From Heliopora coerulea (lineage: Eukaryota > Cnidaria > Anthozoa > Scleralcyonacea > Helioporidae), in the NCBI GenBank assembly GCA_030142905.1, contig JASJOG010000145.1, positions 62,001 through 126,000 on the forward strand: a stretch of DNA of 64,000 nucleotides, read 5' to 3'. Each line of letters starts with the position of its first letter. The first letter of the stretch is position 1. A program made the translations under genes and the position numbers. Below the pieces are notes generated by a model. It made no database searches. It was not told where the DNA came from and saw nothing but the letters and a program-made list of their open reading frames with translations. Shown piece after piece: positions 32,491 to 47,400 of the stretch.

Positions 32491-35400
32491 TTTCTTTGAA
32501 AAACATTGATGTATATTAGAGTCTCGCTCCGTCTCTTCAGAAAAAAAAAACGAATGAAAGCGTCAGACACTCACACGTGCGCAAATGTATAGCAGTGATA
32601 TTGATAGGAAGCTGACCGCCATTGACAGTGGTGTTACAATGGAAAATGGTATTTGACAAGTGAAAATGTTTCACTTCCACATGTAAAATTAATTTTTATA
32701 TGTGAATCTTCCAAATCATATGTGAACTAAATGTTTCGTATTTCAACATTTCACATGCGAAATTTGGAACCAAGTCATTTCACATGTGATTTAGGTATTT
32801 CACACGTGAAAACGTTTCGATTTTATATGTGAAATAAAACTTTCATATGTAAAAATGGCCCAGTTCCACATGTTTCTCATATGTGAAATGCCATACGGAA
32901 TTCTTTTAAGAAATTGTACAAAGCCAGGTGGATAAATGCTAGGGAGTAAACAGCGCTATTAAAGCACTTAACTAACAAATTTACATTAATCGACCGAAAG
33001 GCAAGTTTTCCTTTTTATAGTGCTAACATGTGAATAAAATTTATGTTCGGGAATTCAAAGCACGCGTAACAATTTATTCAGCTAAAAGGTTTTCGCCAAA
33101 CAAATCATTCAAGTTTCGTACAATGATTTAATAGTGGAATTCTGCGAATGCTGCACGACGCGTTTGAACGCGTCGAATTTGAACGACGAGTGAGAAGCCA
33201 AAGGGGTCTGGAAACTGCCAAACATGCATTTGGGTGGGGTGGGGGCGAGGTCCTGATTAAGACCCATCGCCAGTGATAAACGAAGAACGGTCTTCACTCC
33301 AAACCTTGGTGTTTGTTCTTCTAAGTTTCAGCATTACACTTAAAGGCTATTTTCCACTAAGCAAACTTTATCGCGCGAACCGACGTTTCTTTGTGTAAAT
33401 TGAACAGGATTCTCATCAGTCAAAGACAAAAGCCTATGGGACAAAAGAAAAATTTGCTTCGCACGATGAAACTCACTTAGTCAAAAACACCCTTAACACT
33501 GTGTACATGGGTTTCGTACAGCCACTTCTGATGGCCTCAGACTGCAGAGACAGTTATTGGGGGTGTCTGAGGAATGTGAAACCCCTATAATTTGTAGAAC
33601 TAGGGCATAGAATGTATAATTTATATATATAATTTATATAATTATATAATTTATATAATTTTATATTTCATTCTTTAATTTATTATATTTTAATTTATTA
33701 ATATTATATTAATAATATATATAATATATAATATTATATATTATATATAATATAAATATTATTAAATTATATTATTATTGATAATAAATAATATTATTGT
33801 ATATAATATAGTTGCATATATAATATAATATAATATAGTATAATATAATATAATATAATATAATATAATATAATATAATATAATAATATACTTTAACTTA
33901 TACTTTATAATTTGATATTATATCATGTAGATAATGTACAACTGGTAAAAATCTCTCTTAAACTCGGGCAAAATAGACAGTCGGAGCATCATATTTCGTG
34001 CTAAATTTGGTTTGGTAACATAGGTCAAAATCCCCTTTGGTTACTTGGTCATATCTAATTTACGTATTAGGATTGAGGAAGCGAGGCTACACCATAAATG
34101 GCTTGAATGGGCGTCATATTAAATTCGGGCAATTTTTTGGAAAGGATACGATATTCGTGGAAATTAAGCTGGACAATCCAACCAATCAAAATGGGTTAAC
34201 TAAACAGCTGCCTCAAAGAACGGGTGTCATCCACGAGGAACTACATGTTGTGTGCGAAACGTAAGTTAATCCAGACGTGACCACTAAACTCTAAAAAGAC
34301 TGGAACAATACCTGCAAACTGAAGTTTGAAGCGAACATGGAGGCTGACATGTAGGTCAATATGTAGGTCATACCAGTCCCCTACGTGATAAAACATGTAA
34401 CCTATAGCGAAAAACCTAACCTATATTTCGGGGATTTTCATGCCAAGTAAGTAAAGGACAATGTCTGTAGGAGTACAAATATTTGTCAGAATTAACTGGG
34501 CATGAAAAATATATTTTTGACACGCGTGTTTTTGACTTACATGGCTGCCCCTATTTCGGCTTCATTCAATTGTGAGGCCAGACATAACGAGGTATCGTTC
34601 CAGTCTTTTTAGAGTTCAACGGATGAGAAAATCGAGTCAGTATTGTTTCCAGGGAACTCACCTTTTTCACAGATAAACCCGTCTCCAGTGAGTCCACGGT
34701 CGCAACGGCACTTATAACTGCCAGCGGTGTTAACGCAGTGGGCATGTGCTCCACACAGGTTTTCATAATTATCACATTCGTTGATATCTTAGAAAAAGTT
34801 TCGAGAGTTAACAAAAATAATAATAATTAAACTGTATGGAAATAGAGAGCTGCGTAGGCAGTGTTGAAAGGCGTGTAAAAAGCCACACAAAAGAGAGAGG
34901 GAATTGCCGAAAGTTACGACAGAAGATATTAACGTTTCGAACGAAAGCTCTTCGTTGGCGTGGGCTTTCACCCAAAATGTCAGTATCCAGACTCGAATGT
35001 TTCTGCAGTTCCTTCAACCTTTTGGCTTTTACAGGTTGATAATAAGTAGAAAAAACAAAGCCATTACAATAAGATACATTTGGTCGTCATACTAAAAATA
35101 AGATATAAACGAGTTGGAAAAAATACAGCGTCGAGCATCCAAATGTGCTTTGGGTGCCAAGGAACTTGAAATGGAATATGAAGAAAGAATTAAGATGTTA
35201 GGTTGGCCTACGTTAGAACAGAGAAGTTTTTGTCGTTAGTTGAATGTTATAAAACTATCCAAGAATTAAATGGGCTTGACCATTCTAATTACTTTGAATT
35301 TTCTAATGGCATTTAAATGTAAATTTAAATGTATTCATATTTTAAGAAAGATACAATATTCGTTACAAGGCGAGTCTCAGTAAATCCCGTACAGATCGGC

Positions 35401-38400
35401 TGCTCATATGGTATCTAGTACTTATGGGGGGCCTATACAGGAATAACCTCCGGTTTCCCTTTATAATGTACCTAGATTCATTGTGAATAAAGTAATGTTA
35501 TGTCATGCCACGTCACGTTATGTTACGTTATGTTATGTTGTGCTATGTTACGTTACGTTACGTTGTTATGTTATGCTATGTTATGTTATGCTATGTTATG
35601 TTATGTTATGTTATGTTACATAGTCAGTCCAGTTACTTGTAGTCAGTAAATATAATTATACGATGACATGATTTCTATTAACCAATCTGATAAGCGCTTC
35701 TCTGTCTATTAATTTAATTGTACTAGAATTCCTTGCATGTGTTAAATATATCCTAGTTGTCCTACCATAACATTGCATGTATCCACATGTAAGATTTAAC
35801 GTCTTCCTACAATTTCTTATGGTGTGTAACAGTTGCAGAATGATTCTTTCGTAATCTCACCAAGATGCTGGTTATGATAATATTACCTAAAATAAGATCT
35901 AATGTTGAAGGATTAGAACGCACCTATACACTCAGAGGCATATCTTTCAAAGCCACGACGACATTCACAATACCTATGTCCCTTTTCTATCTTACAGGTC
36001 GCATGCTTTTGGCATTTTCTCTTCTTCCCATCGCATTCATCAAGGACTAGTAAAATAAAATGTAAAACATAAAAGGTATTTGTAAGTATTCCTAGTATCC
36101 ACGTTACTATCCACCGCTGAGATTGTTATGTTCTGACCACAATGCTGTTATCTGTTGACATTATCCGTATTAAGGAAGAGGTATGAAGAATTTATTTCAA
36201 GTTCATTTCTCGCCACTTTTAATGAGATTTATATCACGTAAAAATGCAACCAGTCACCAACAAAAAATCAAAAATGCACAAAACGTAACTGGTCATGGTT
36301 ACGGAGATATATTAAACTTTTAGTAACTTGTCACAATGTTACAAGTCAGTTAAAACATTAATAAAATTGAAGATAGCTTTCAAATACATGTTTCGGACAG
36401 TATAGTGAACCATCAGTTAATTTTGGTAGTCATATCCCTTTCCCGGAGCGAGTTCTCACTCTGACGAGTAAAATAGTCTGGCGTTAGCCAGAATAAACTA
36501 ATAGAAGTCTTATCCCACCGAGAAAATATTAAACTGGGTGTGTACATAGCTGGATATTTATAAGATAATCCATGAATATGCAAAATTATAAAGGATAATA
36601 AGTAACCTAAAAAAAGATAAAATGGCATGACTAATGTACAAAAAAAAACACAAAAGGAATAGACTTAGAACATACGTTTTACATTGGTGTGAAAGAGCTG
36701 TTTATTTAAATACCTAGCTTCGTACACACCCTGCTTAAGTGATGATGGACCACACCGTCCGAAACATGTGATGATGATGATGATTGGTCGTTTAATTACA
36801 CATTATCGCATAAAAATGAATTACAATGTGTTTACAGCAATGGATTTAAAGATATTCTAGAAATTACATAGAAAAAAAAAAAAACTACCATATTAATATA
36901 CATATAACACATAAGGTTCCTTCACTGATTAGATAAGGACCTATTAAATTTCACTATCGAACTTGGAAAAAAACTATTTTTAAAACGCTCAGTCCTACAT
37001 ACTGTATATACAAAGATAAATTGTTAAAATTCCGGATAAAATGTCGGTGAGTTAAAGCCCTGGTCAACGTAACATGTTCGGTAAGAGGGCCACCTTCCTC
37101 TTCAACAATCTTCTTTAAAGTTCTCATACAAATTTCATTTCGTCTTTCAGTCAATCTTTTACAATTAGCTAGTTGCAATGCTTTATCATACAACTGATCT
37201 GGGTAGATAATGCGCATAGCTCTCTTTTGAACCCTTTCTAATTCATCAGATAAACAGGTAGGAATCGAATTACTCCACACCGGGCAACAACATTTTAAAA
37301 CTGGTCGTATGAAGGCATAATAAATTTTGGTAAGATCAGATGCTGGTACGCCACCACGGCTCAGCACTCGCAATATGTGCAAGCGTTTGGACGCTTTAGC
37401 AACAACTGAAGAAATTTGCTCGTCCCATTTTAGATTGTTTTGGATAATTAATCCTAAAGCTTTGTGAGATCGAACCGTTTCAATGGAAACCGTTTTAATG
37501 GAAAACGTCGTTTTTATTAAAAATTTAACTGACATCTTACTTACTCGAAAATTTGAAAATTACAAGTCATATATATCAGACATGTAAAGCCCCCTTCAAA
37601 CGCTTTCAACATTTCGTTGAACACCTTTGAACATTGTTAAACGATGTTCAAAGATGTTGAAGCCAGGGATGGTCAAATGCATTGAACATATTCCACCGTC
37701 GAAACAATCATTAGTGATGTAAAAACAAAACTGTAAACATGTTCAAATTTCTTTCAACATCATTTAACATCGTTCAGCGACGGTCAACATCATTCGACAT
37801 GTTGCGTACTACAATGTTGAACAATGTTTAAATGAAATGCTCAAAGCGTTTGGCCAGAGCTTAATCCCAGTGCAATGGACCTAGCGGATCACTGCTTACC
37901 TTGCACATAAAAATCGAAATATTCATCACAACGTATTTTGGCTCCCATATTGCGATACTCGCTCAGCCAGCATTTCGCTCTTTTTTTGCTGTATTTTACC
38001 ATCACACAACGTTTATCCAGTTCGCACAAATGCTTGCATTCATCAGCAGTTACTCCAGCTTTGACTTGAAAAGAGGTAACTTTAACGCATAATTCTCGAA
38101 GAGTGAGCCACCTAGGTTTCGAATCTAAATTTGAATGACAAGAAACACGTGCAGTAAACTGCCATCTTGCGTAACAAGTGACCCACCATTGTAATTAAGA
38201 AATAGAAACCGTTTTGCCGTGTTTATATAACCTGATGCAAACACGGGGAGAAGGTTGGGAGAACTCGAAAGCTGCTGGGATCGCGTTCAAAAACCTTTAA
38301 AAGACTAATGAGTAGGTACTCTACACCTTACCTTTCCTTGGTTCTCCGCAATGAAAAATTGACGACGAAATGCTGACCCCCCCTCTTAGCGTAACAACGG

Positions 38401-41400
38401 AAGAACTTCATTCAATATGCTGGAATGACATGGTTTCACCTTAAACATTATCTTAATGTTTGCTTAGGATTGGAATAAGGGTTAGTGTTAGGGTTAGGGT
38501 TCTTTGCTGTCTTAACTATTTTACCGTTTAACTCGACTGATGAATGTTAGCCGTGTAGAGCATGTGTTTTTGTTTCGAAGGTGGCGTTTGAATGGCGGGC
38601 TGTGTTGCGTACGGTAAACTGTAGGATATCCCTAATAAATAAAGTCTAAGGAAGAGACAGGAACAGAACGAACAAGCTAATTAAAGATAACTTTATTCTT
38701 ATTATACAAAATACATAACCGGCAGTGGCGTTGTCTGGATTTATCTTAGGGAAGGGGGGGGGGGGGGGGGAGAGACAACGCGCGACCGAGATGAGCGAAA
38801 AGCCGACCACGGAATAGCCTGTTAACAGGTCCCAATTTGGTCTGGGTTAATTTTTGTGACTAACTCAAGAGGGAATATCTCTTCTAAGAAGTAATATTAA
38901 GTGCATGAACCTAACATGTGAGTGAATTTGTGATGCAACTCAACACGCGAGGGGGGCATATAACCACGCTCCCCCCTAAATGATAAGAGACAGGGTAAAC
39001 CATTGAACTCTAAAAAGACTGGGACGATACCTTCAAACTGTATTTTGAAGCCAACATGGAGGCTGATATGTCAGTCAGTTTGCAGGTCATCCCAGTCCCT
39101 TACGTGACAAAACACGCAATCTAATGAGAAAAACTTAATTGAAATTTCGAGTTTTTGACCGTTTTCTTTTTGTATCTACAGTAAGTACAGGGCAATGTCG
39201 ATAGGACTGTATGCTTTTCAGAATTAACTGTCAATGAAAAGTAAAGGTTCAATACAACTTTCTCCCACGCGTGTTTTTGACCTACATGGCTGCCCCCATA
39301 TCGACTTCATTCAATCGTGAGGCCTGGTACTACGAGGTATCGTTCCAGTCTCTTTAGAGTTCATTGGGGTAAATTTAAAGTGTATACAAATGTGCAAGCG
39401 TAAACACAAATACATGACCTATGTTCTACAATGACCCGCTTCCTTAATGGTTAGTACCTGCTTGCGAAATAGACAATCCGGTACCTGTTCTTGGTAGTCT
39501 GGGTGTGAAAGTTTGATTTCCGACTACTAAAACAAAACGAAGAACAATATATCTTAGAACAACTTTACTGGGAAAACATAACCGCGTAGAGGAATGAAAC
39601 TGAACTCCAAATATCTTCCATGTCCACCATTTTCGGCCTCAGTTTGTGACTGCTTCCCAGTCATAAAAGAGGTCAATGGCTTAAAATCCATCGGTCTTGG
39701 CCACCAACCAACACCGTTATTTCTTATTTTACAGTAAAGGTTATTGACATCTTGGAGGCCAGAAAAAGTGCTGTAAGTTTACCAAAGAGAAATAAATTTA
39801 CAGAAAAATGATTTCAAAAATGCATTGTATTACAGGAGAATTTTACAGTTGCTCTTGGTTTTTAACTCCATTGCGCTCTAGGCAAACGTGAAAAGAAACA
39901 AAGAAAGCTAAACGTGTGTTTTTCAATACCAGGCTAGCGCATGCGTCAGTACGGTACAGCTCACCTCAACTCTCTTTATAGTCTGAATCTTAGCCTTGCC
40001 GAGAGGTGCGCCAAATCAAAAAAACCTTAACATTACCTTTTTTGAGATATATGATTTGGAAATGTGAGAGCTTGGAGATATCTTGTACGATAGATGAACG
40101 TTCGTCAAGTTCAATCCTCACAAATCAATTTTTGAGGATCGAGTTATCTATCTATCTATCATTCAAGATATTTTCAAGCTCCCACATTTCCAAAATATAT
40201 ATCTCATAACATTATTAACATGCATAAAGTGGTTTCCGTTCATGTTGCACATATGTCTAACTTACTCCTTAGCTCACCATCTGAGTCTTGGTAGCTCAAT
40301 GGTTAGAGCGTCTCACCGGTCATCAGAAGGTTTCGGGTTCGATCTTCCTCTGGGACTCAGAAATCGTTTTTCGGAGGATAGAGCTTGGCGAACGTTCATC
40401 TATCATTCAATTTACCTTTTTTATAGAAATTATGTCTGTCCATTTTGCCACATTTCTTGTTTAGAGTTCGCAATTGAGTTTCATCGCACAGTGAACACTT
40501 CCGCTTAGACTTGTGATACTCCACCATCAAACAGGTTTCCTTCTCTTGACAAGTATTCTTGCACTTTTTCAAAGTGAAAGATCCAGGACGTCCATTGCAG
40601 CTTGCACTCTTGCAGAAATTACGATGTTCGGTCCACTTAGCTTTTAAACCATCTGAAAAAAACCCCAAACTATTGCCTTTACGACAATTTCAAATGATGA
40701 TGATAACTTTATTTACCCTCGGACACTGAATGAGGTTGGTTAGACCTCTAGCAAAACACAAGCTAATGTGCCGAGAAACTAAACAACAATCATAAAATAA
40801 TAGAAATAATAATTAATATATCGTAATATAATGAATATAACAATATGTTACATTTAAATAGTATGAAAGTACACATTACATGTTCTCGTTGTAACATGAT
40901 GTAATACAGACTTTGTATAAAATTGTATACATATTATATATATAATTAATTATATTTATCAGAAAATGAAATTCTCCGAATTGCCTTTTTAAATACTTCC
41001 GTATCAGTCATTGATCTTATATCGTCTGGAATAGAGTTCCGTGTTTTGGATGCAGTATGCACTGTTGAATGCAAGCCTAGATATAACACTGTTAAATTGT
41101 CTCAGTGAACACATGTCAAACACGTGTCAAACACGTGTCATTCACATGCCAATCACTCGTGTAATAATGTGAATTATAAAATAAGTTTCCTATTACGCAC
41201 GCAGTAATTAGTTACTGTATTTATATTAGGCTATGCAAACACAGTTATGACATCACAGCGCCGCCTGGCACCAGAATTTGTTCTTGCCACAAACTGAAAG
41301 CTCTGATTCGTTTGCTGACGCCAGAATTTGGTCTTGACGCGAATGGGGGGAGGGGCTCTGATTGGTATGCAAACTAATAAGAAGAATTTAACATTTGATA

Positions 41401-44400
41401 TTGAATATAAAGTTGGTTATTCATAATTATTATTGCTTAGTTCTTTGTTTATTTTATAAAAGAAATAGTAACTGTTTTGTTGTGTTTATACAGCCTGATG
41501 CAAACACTCGAAGAGGTTGGGAGAACTACTTCTACTTCTTAAAACATGAACATATAAGAAAAACCTGGTGTGAAAAGTTCCTCATCTAAAACAGAAACAT
41601 TTTTAATCTTTTCACGCGTAATTACATGCGATCACATGAAATCACAACCGTGAAATTACGTGGAATTTTCATAAGGGTACAAGGTCGTTCAGCATCGCGA
41701 ACCAGTGCGTAGCTGGGCCAGATTCTTAACTGCGATTCAGAAAGCTCCTTATCATGAGCGTAGTCAGTGCGAGACGCACGGGACACCTACCCAACTGGAT
41801 TTTCCTGTGAGGGTCTCTGTGCTGTGATAGAAACAAGAATGACGTCAATCAAACTGGAAAAATGCCTTGTGGTTTTTTCAGTCGGTTTGCATGAAAGCCT
41901 CAGGCAAATACTTTCTCAAGCGGATCACATACTTGGTCAATATATCAAGTCAATATTGGGATGTTAAAACCCCACATATCTCCCATTACGTAACTAAATA
42001 GTGTTACGTAAACTTCATACTAACCTTGGCAAGATTTCCCGTCGTAATGGTAACCATCATTACATAAACATTTATAACTGCCATCATTGTTGACGCATTT
42101 AGCATTTTGACCACAATTGATATTTAGTAGGATGCATTCGTTCAAATCTATATCAACAATTTTTAAAGGTATAAAATCTCTGTGATCTCTGTCAGGTTGA
42201 GAAGGCAAGAGACTCCCACGAATAGACGTTGCCAGGGTTGAAAAAGTGTGTGTATGTTATAATAATTATGATAATGATAATAATGATAACAGTAATAATG
42301 ATAATAATGATAGCAGTAATAATGATAATAATGATATTGATGATGATAATAACAGCGATAATAATAACCGTGATAACGATAATGATAATGATGATAATGA
42401 TAGTAATGATGGTAATGATGATAACGATGATGATAATGACAATGATGATGATAGTGATGATAATGATAATTATGACAATGACAATGATAATGATAATGAT
42501 GTTAATGATAGTGATAATGATAATGATAATGATGGCGATGATAAAGATAATGATCATAATAAATCCGCAAGGAAAGCTTTTTCTCCGCACCTTTGCAAAA
42601 CCTGCCTTCTCTATCATATCCATATTTACAAGTGCACATGTAGCTGCCGATTGTATTGAGGCACATTTCATTTGGTCCGCACGAGTATTTTCTACATTCA
42701 TCAGAATCTAGAATAGTTGGGATGGGTGAATAACGGTAGGACAATGAACATGGATCTGTTATAATGTGATGGGAATACCAGGTAAGAATTTCTTCTCCCA
42801 AAGTAAGACCAAATCCTAGTGGAAAACCAGGGGTGGGGCCAGAGAGGGGCAGAGGGGGTTATAGACTACGTCGGGAAACCTTAGCCCTCTTGTCGGCGAA
42901 AAATTTACAATTCGACTGGGAATTTTCACTGATAACAACACATTTATATATTGTACAGACTATGAGTACCTGTTAGTGCTTTAGCCCAGAAAGATAGCAG
43001 ACTCTTCTCTGTTGCTAGTCAGTTGTTATAATTATTCTTGCAAAAAATAACATGTTTTCGACCGTACAATAAGAAAATTATAAACGAGGAGTTGCCCTGC
43101 CTCGTCTGGTTTAGCCCCCGGTCAGAGATCTTAGCCCTTTGCGTTGAGGAATTCCTGGCGCCTCCGCTATTTTCTCTTTCGTAAACTGTCGTTGCCAACT
43201 GGAAGAGTAGATGCCGACATAATGTTCTCGCCATCCCCAAGTGCACTTTGAGGACTCTCAATAAATGATGTGATGTTAGAAAAATTCCTGATTTTAACCA
43301 GGATCATCTGAGCCTGCAAACCTAGTGTAGTGGTTATTGACCAAGAGCGATCGGTAATGAGTGCGTTCGAATCCATGGAAAAATTATTTTATTTTCTTTG
43401 CACTCGAAGTTTTTTATTTTCTTTGAACATTTGTATCATAACATTCGTCAAAATGTTAAAATTATAATAACTAAGCGAGTAATGGAAAAGTTACGGTATA
43501 AGCAAGGTGGGAAACCCGCTACTGGGACGGTTAGGTTAGGGTTTCGGTTTGTGTAAGGTGACCCAAGATAACCCGTCGTTGAATTTAAAGTCAAGGAAAG
43601 AAAACAGGTAAAAGATTTTGAGCGTGTTTTTGGTTGATGCGACTTTGAAAGTCGGGGTGAAAAGGGTACACTTGGGGATGGCGAGTACATTATGTTGGTA
43701 TCGAGCGTTCCGGTTGGCAACGACCATTTACGAAACGGAAAATTGCAGCGCCTCCCCAGTGGAAATCTAGTCTTAAACCAACTCCTAACCTTCATCCCTT
43801 AGTCTAATTCTGACCCTGATTTAAACCCTATCATTATTGGCAACGTTGATCATTCATTGAAGTACAAGAAAAAGCGGGATTGCTACCCCCGGGTCGCTGG
43901 TTGTTGGATTCAAGATCACCGGGGGTTTACTTAGTGCAACGATCCTTGCCAGAAATTATGACGCAGTGAATTGCAAGAAACCACATTTTTGCTGACGTTT
44001 GGTGCAAAAGTCCTTCAGTTCTCGCTGCCCTTAAAGAGTCTTTAGTTCTACAACAATAAAAAGAGGTCCTTGCGTACCTGTGCAACTTTTCCCATGTCTA
44101 ACATACCCTATATCGCAGTCGCACGTGTAGCCGCCAACTATATCGGTGCAAGTTTCATCCTTTCCACACTTGGTTTCCTCGGAGCACTTGTCGGCATCTA
44201 GAGGTAACGGTTTGGTGAAGGTGAGTGTGCAACGGCACGGGGGTATATAGCCAAAAGAAGTGAACACATAATATTGAAGTCCACGAGCGAGTGGGAGGGT
44301 CACCCTACATCATGTAAACCGAGGTAATCTTTTGACTCGCCAAGAAGGGTCACCCCCATAGGAGGGTCACCCTTCCTCCCTGTAAAAAGAGCCAAACTTA

Positions 44401-47400
44401 CATTTGCCTTATCTCTTTCCCGGTGAAAGCTCTCCCTCTGACGAATAAAACGGTCTGGAGTTAGCCAGAGTAAAATAACAGAAGTCCTACCCATTCAGGA
44501 AGAAGTTAATTTTGAATCAAATCCAATATCAGACTTACCTTTATACGAAGTACACGTAGTAACCCTTCCCTCCTGTTTTATATGTGGTCCAGGGAAACTC
44601 AAATCGTAAGTGACGTCACCAATTTGAAGATATCCCACGCAACCATGAAAGCCAATTTCCATTCCCATATTTTTTTCCAAACTAGGAGAAGCAGATTGAT
44701 GATTTATGTGCAAAATTTCCTCAATTCACAGAACTACCCGCAGCAAGACAAGAAAATTTCACAATTGTCTAAGGATCCGCTTACACCTGCGATTTGGTAC
44801 ATTGCGATTGTCATCCTGGTGTACGCAATAAACCCATAACAGTCGATGCAGCAAGATATATACTTATGATTCGCTGCAGTTTGTCATCGATGCTTTCGTC
44901 AGTCTAACACGTAAGCCAAGATGTTAATCGCGCGGCACCAAACTCAAGTGTAAACGGGCATTTAGGGTGGCTTCCTGCTGTTATTTGTAATAGGTGATTG
45001 GTAACCAAATGTGGGCTGTATGCAGGTGTAGACATAGATCTTGTACAGTTAATGAGCTCTGTCACGACAGCGCCGTCCACGTCAATAAAGACGTATAATT
45101 TTTGGATGTTTGTTTCGATGAATTATTTTAAAATATCGTCAATCTTTACACCTGTCAAATGTAGTCGTAAATGGGTTAAGCATCCCAGGACTTAGACGAT
45201 AAAATAAAACCCGAAAAATACTGAGATCTTGAGAATCCAAGATTTGAGTAAACAACAAGACGTGGAAATGATTGCGATAACATTTTGACTTGAAAATGAC
45301 TTTGTAATAAAGTCCAAATACTATCGCAATCATTCCCACTTCTTGTTGTTCATTCAAATCATGGGTTCTCAAGATCTCAGTAATCTTCGTTATTTCTTTT
45401 ATCGTCTATTTTATGAAACTCTCTGTATGCACTCGATTCTGTACCACAACTTGTTCATCATTTTCTGTATTGGAGAACAATAGAATAGAAAGCTATAATT
45501 ATTGACATAACACAACACACATCCTACGCACGATCTGATTGGATAAGTCTTATTTTCTCTCAGAGTACAGACACAACTGACGTCATTTTCATCTTGTATT
45601 AGAGTACAGAGACATGGATGATGTCACGAAAACTCGAAAAAACCTTGGTTACTTTACAAAACAAATAGAAAATAGCTTTGGTGTCTCTACTGACATAGAA
45701 ACCTTCATGACGTCATTTAAACCGGAAAAATACCAGAAAACACTTGGATACGCCTCGTGTTTTCACCAGGCCTTTTTCCGATTGAAATGACGTCATTCAT
45801 GTTTTGATCAGAGCACGTCGACACTCAAGCAATTTTCTTTTTGCTAAATATAGGGCAGAGAGAATAATGGGATTTGAACAATACCACGCTACAGTATGTC
45901 ATTAGCTGGCTGCAATGTATGCAATAACGCCGTTGGCTTTAGTGAAAATCAATTATTATTATATGGCTGTGGCAGTGAGCGGTCCGAATACGGAAATCCT
46001 ACAATTTGATTGGTCCATAAGTGGTCGGATATTTCCCGTATTGGCAATTGAGGAGAGGAAACTTAACAAAACCTCGCTTGTATCGAATAAAAATCTAAAA
46101 AGTTTTGACAAAATATGAAGTGCAAATGTATTACGAATAATCAGAAAAGGAAAAGTAACCACGTAGAGTGAAGATATTCTTTATGAAATGACGACAGAAT
46201 TGCAAGTTTTTATTTGACGTTCTGTACCTTTGCACTTGTCAATGATATTTCATTAAAGGCATATAAATAAACTACTTATCGACCTCATTTGTTCGGTCTG
46301 TACTAGTTAAATATCGGACCTTTGTTTTTGCACAGTCCTCTACTCGCTGCGTTCGTCTCGGTCCGTACTTAAAAACATCTGTCTGATATTTCACCAGTAT
46401 AGACTTCACGCTCAGTCAATAAATAGTAATCATATGACTGAGCTTGTTTTCCGGCCCGTACTCAACATTACGCAAGTTGATCGGTTGCTGAACGGTCCGA
46501 GATTTTACGACATTTGACCGAATGGTCCTATAAGCTTTTTATTCCGGACTGGTAAGTTTTGGCGGGAAAAGCTTAGAGAAGATTTCAATGAAATTTAAGG
46601 AGAATTCAACGTCATCTACTGTGTAAAATTTCGAACAATAAAATGTGGTGGAACACTATTACTACTGTTTTTCAAAGCTAAGTTTAACGTATAAGAGGTC
46701 GACAAATGAATGTTTAGCTGGTTGAAATAAGAAGCAAGACGGGCAAATAACGAGCTAAGGTAAACAGCGAAATCCTACGACGAAAAGCCAAGTGAAATAT
46801 GGGAAAGAAAACCAAGCGAGAACCACATAATAAAGTGCTTATTAACGTCGTTTTATCGGACTGTACTCGAAACTATTTGTCTACGGCTTTTTTTTCGCAC
46901 AGAGCTCGCTGCATCGTCGCCCGTCGTCTGTACAAAAACAGCTGGCAAATGCTTTCCCGTAAGAACCTCTCTCTCGGTTAACAAGTTTTACTTCTTTCAA
47001 GAACTTACTCATCTGTCGGCTTTTCAAGTCCTCCAAGGTAGACGTTTTTGTCAAGGTCCAAATAAACGAACTTATGTCCAGATTGGCCTTTACTACTGTT
47101 TACTAGGTTTATAATCATCTCTGCTTTATGGTTTACTCTTATCAGCTCAATGTTGTACCATTTGTTCATCGTTAGGGCATCTTTGCTCCTCACTAATCCT
47201 AGGCCAGAGCCAGCATAAAATCTACAGTTAAAATAAAGACAATCATACCAAAATGAAGCGCGTTTGAATGCATAGTCATCTGGGAAAAACCATCACTTCA
47301 AGACATATTAAAGCCTGATTTACATAAAATCGGTAAGCAATCGCATACCGTTGTAGACCGTAGCAAGTTGCCACGGACGAGTGTCGGATTTGTATGTGTC

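Noticed and set aside
36954..37535. 193-codon frame as a host gene
   Set aside because: It matches the C-terminal end of non-LTR polymerases and ends in a LINE-like tail; it lacks catalytic parts.
40283..40358. Functional tRNA gene
   Set aside because: A and B boxes are good but the arms do not fold into a standard cloverleaf, and the same unit recurs with attached body at two other places, so it is a SINE. The same applies to 3562, 5877, 8431, 22170, 23601 and 24539.
42192..42711. Long Ile- and Asn/Asp-rich frames
   Set aside because: GATAAT microsatellite translation reading into the EGFb exon region.
43295..43378. tRNA-like sequence (CTAGTGTAGTGGTTATTG ... GCGTTCGAATCC)
   Set aside because: Only the two boxes are plausible; no second copy or fold was found, so it was not annotated.
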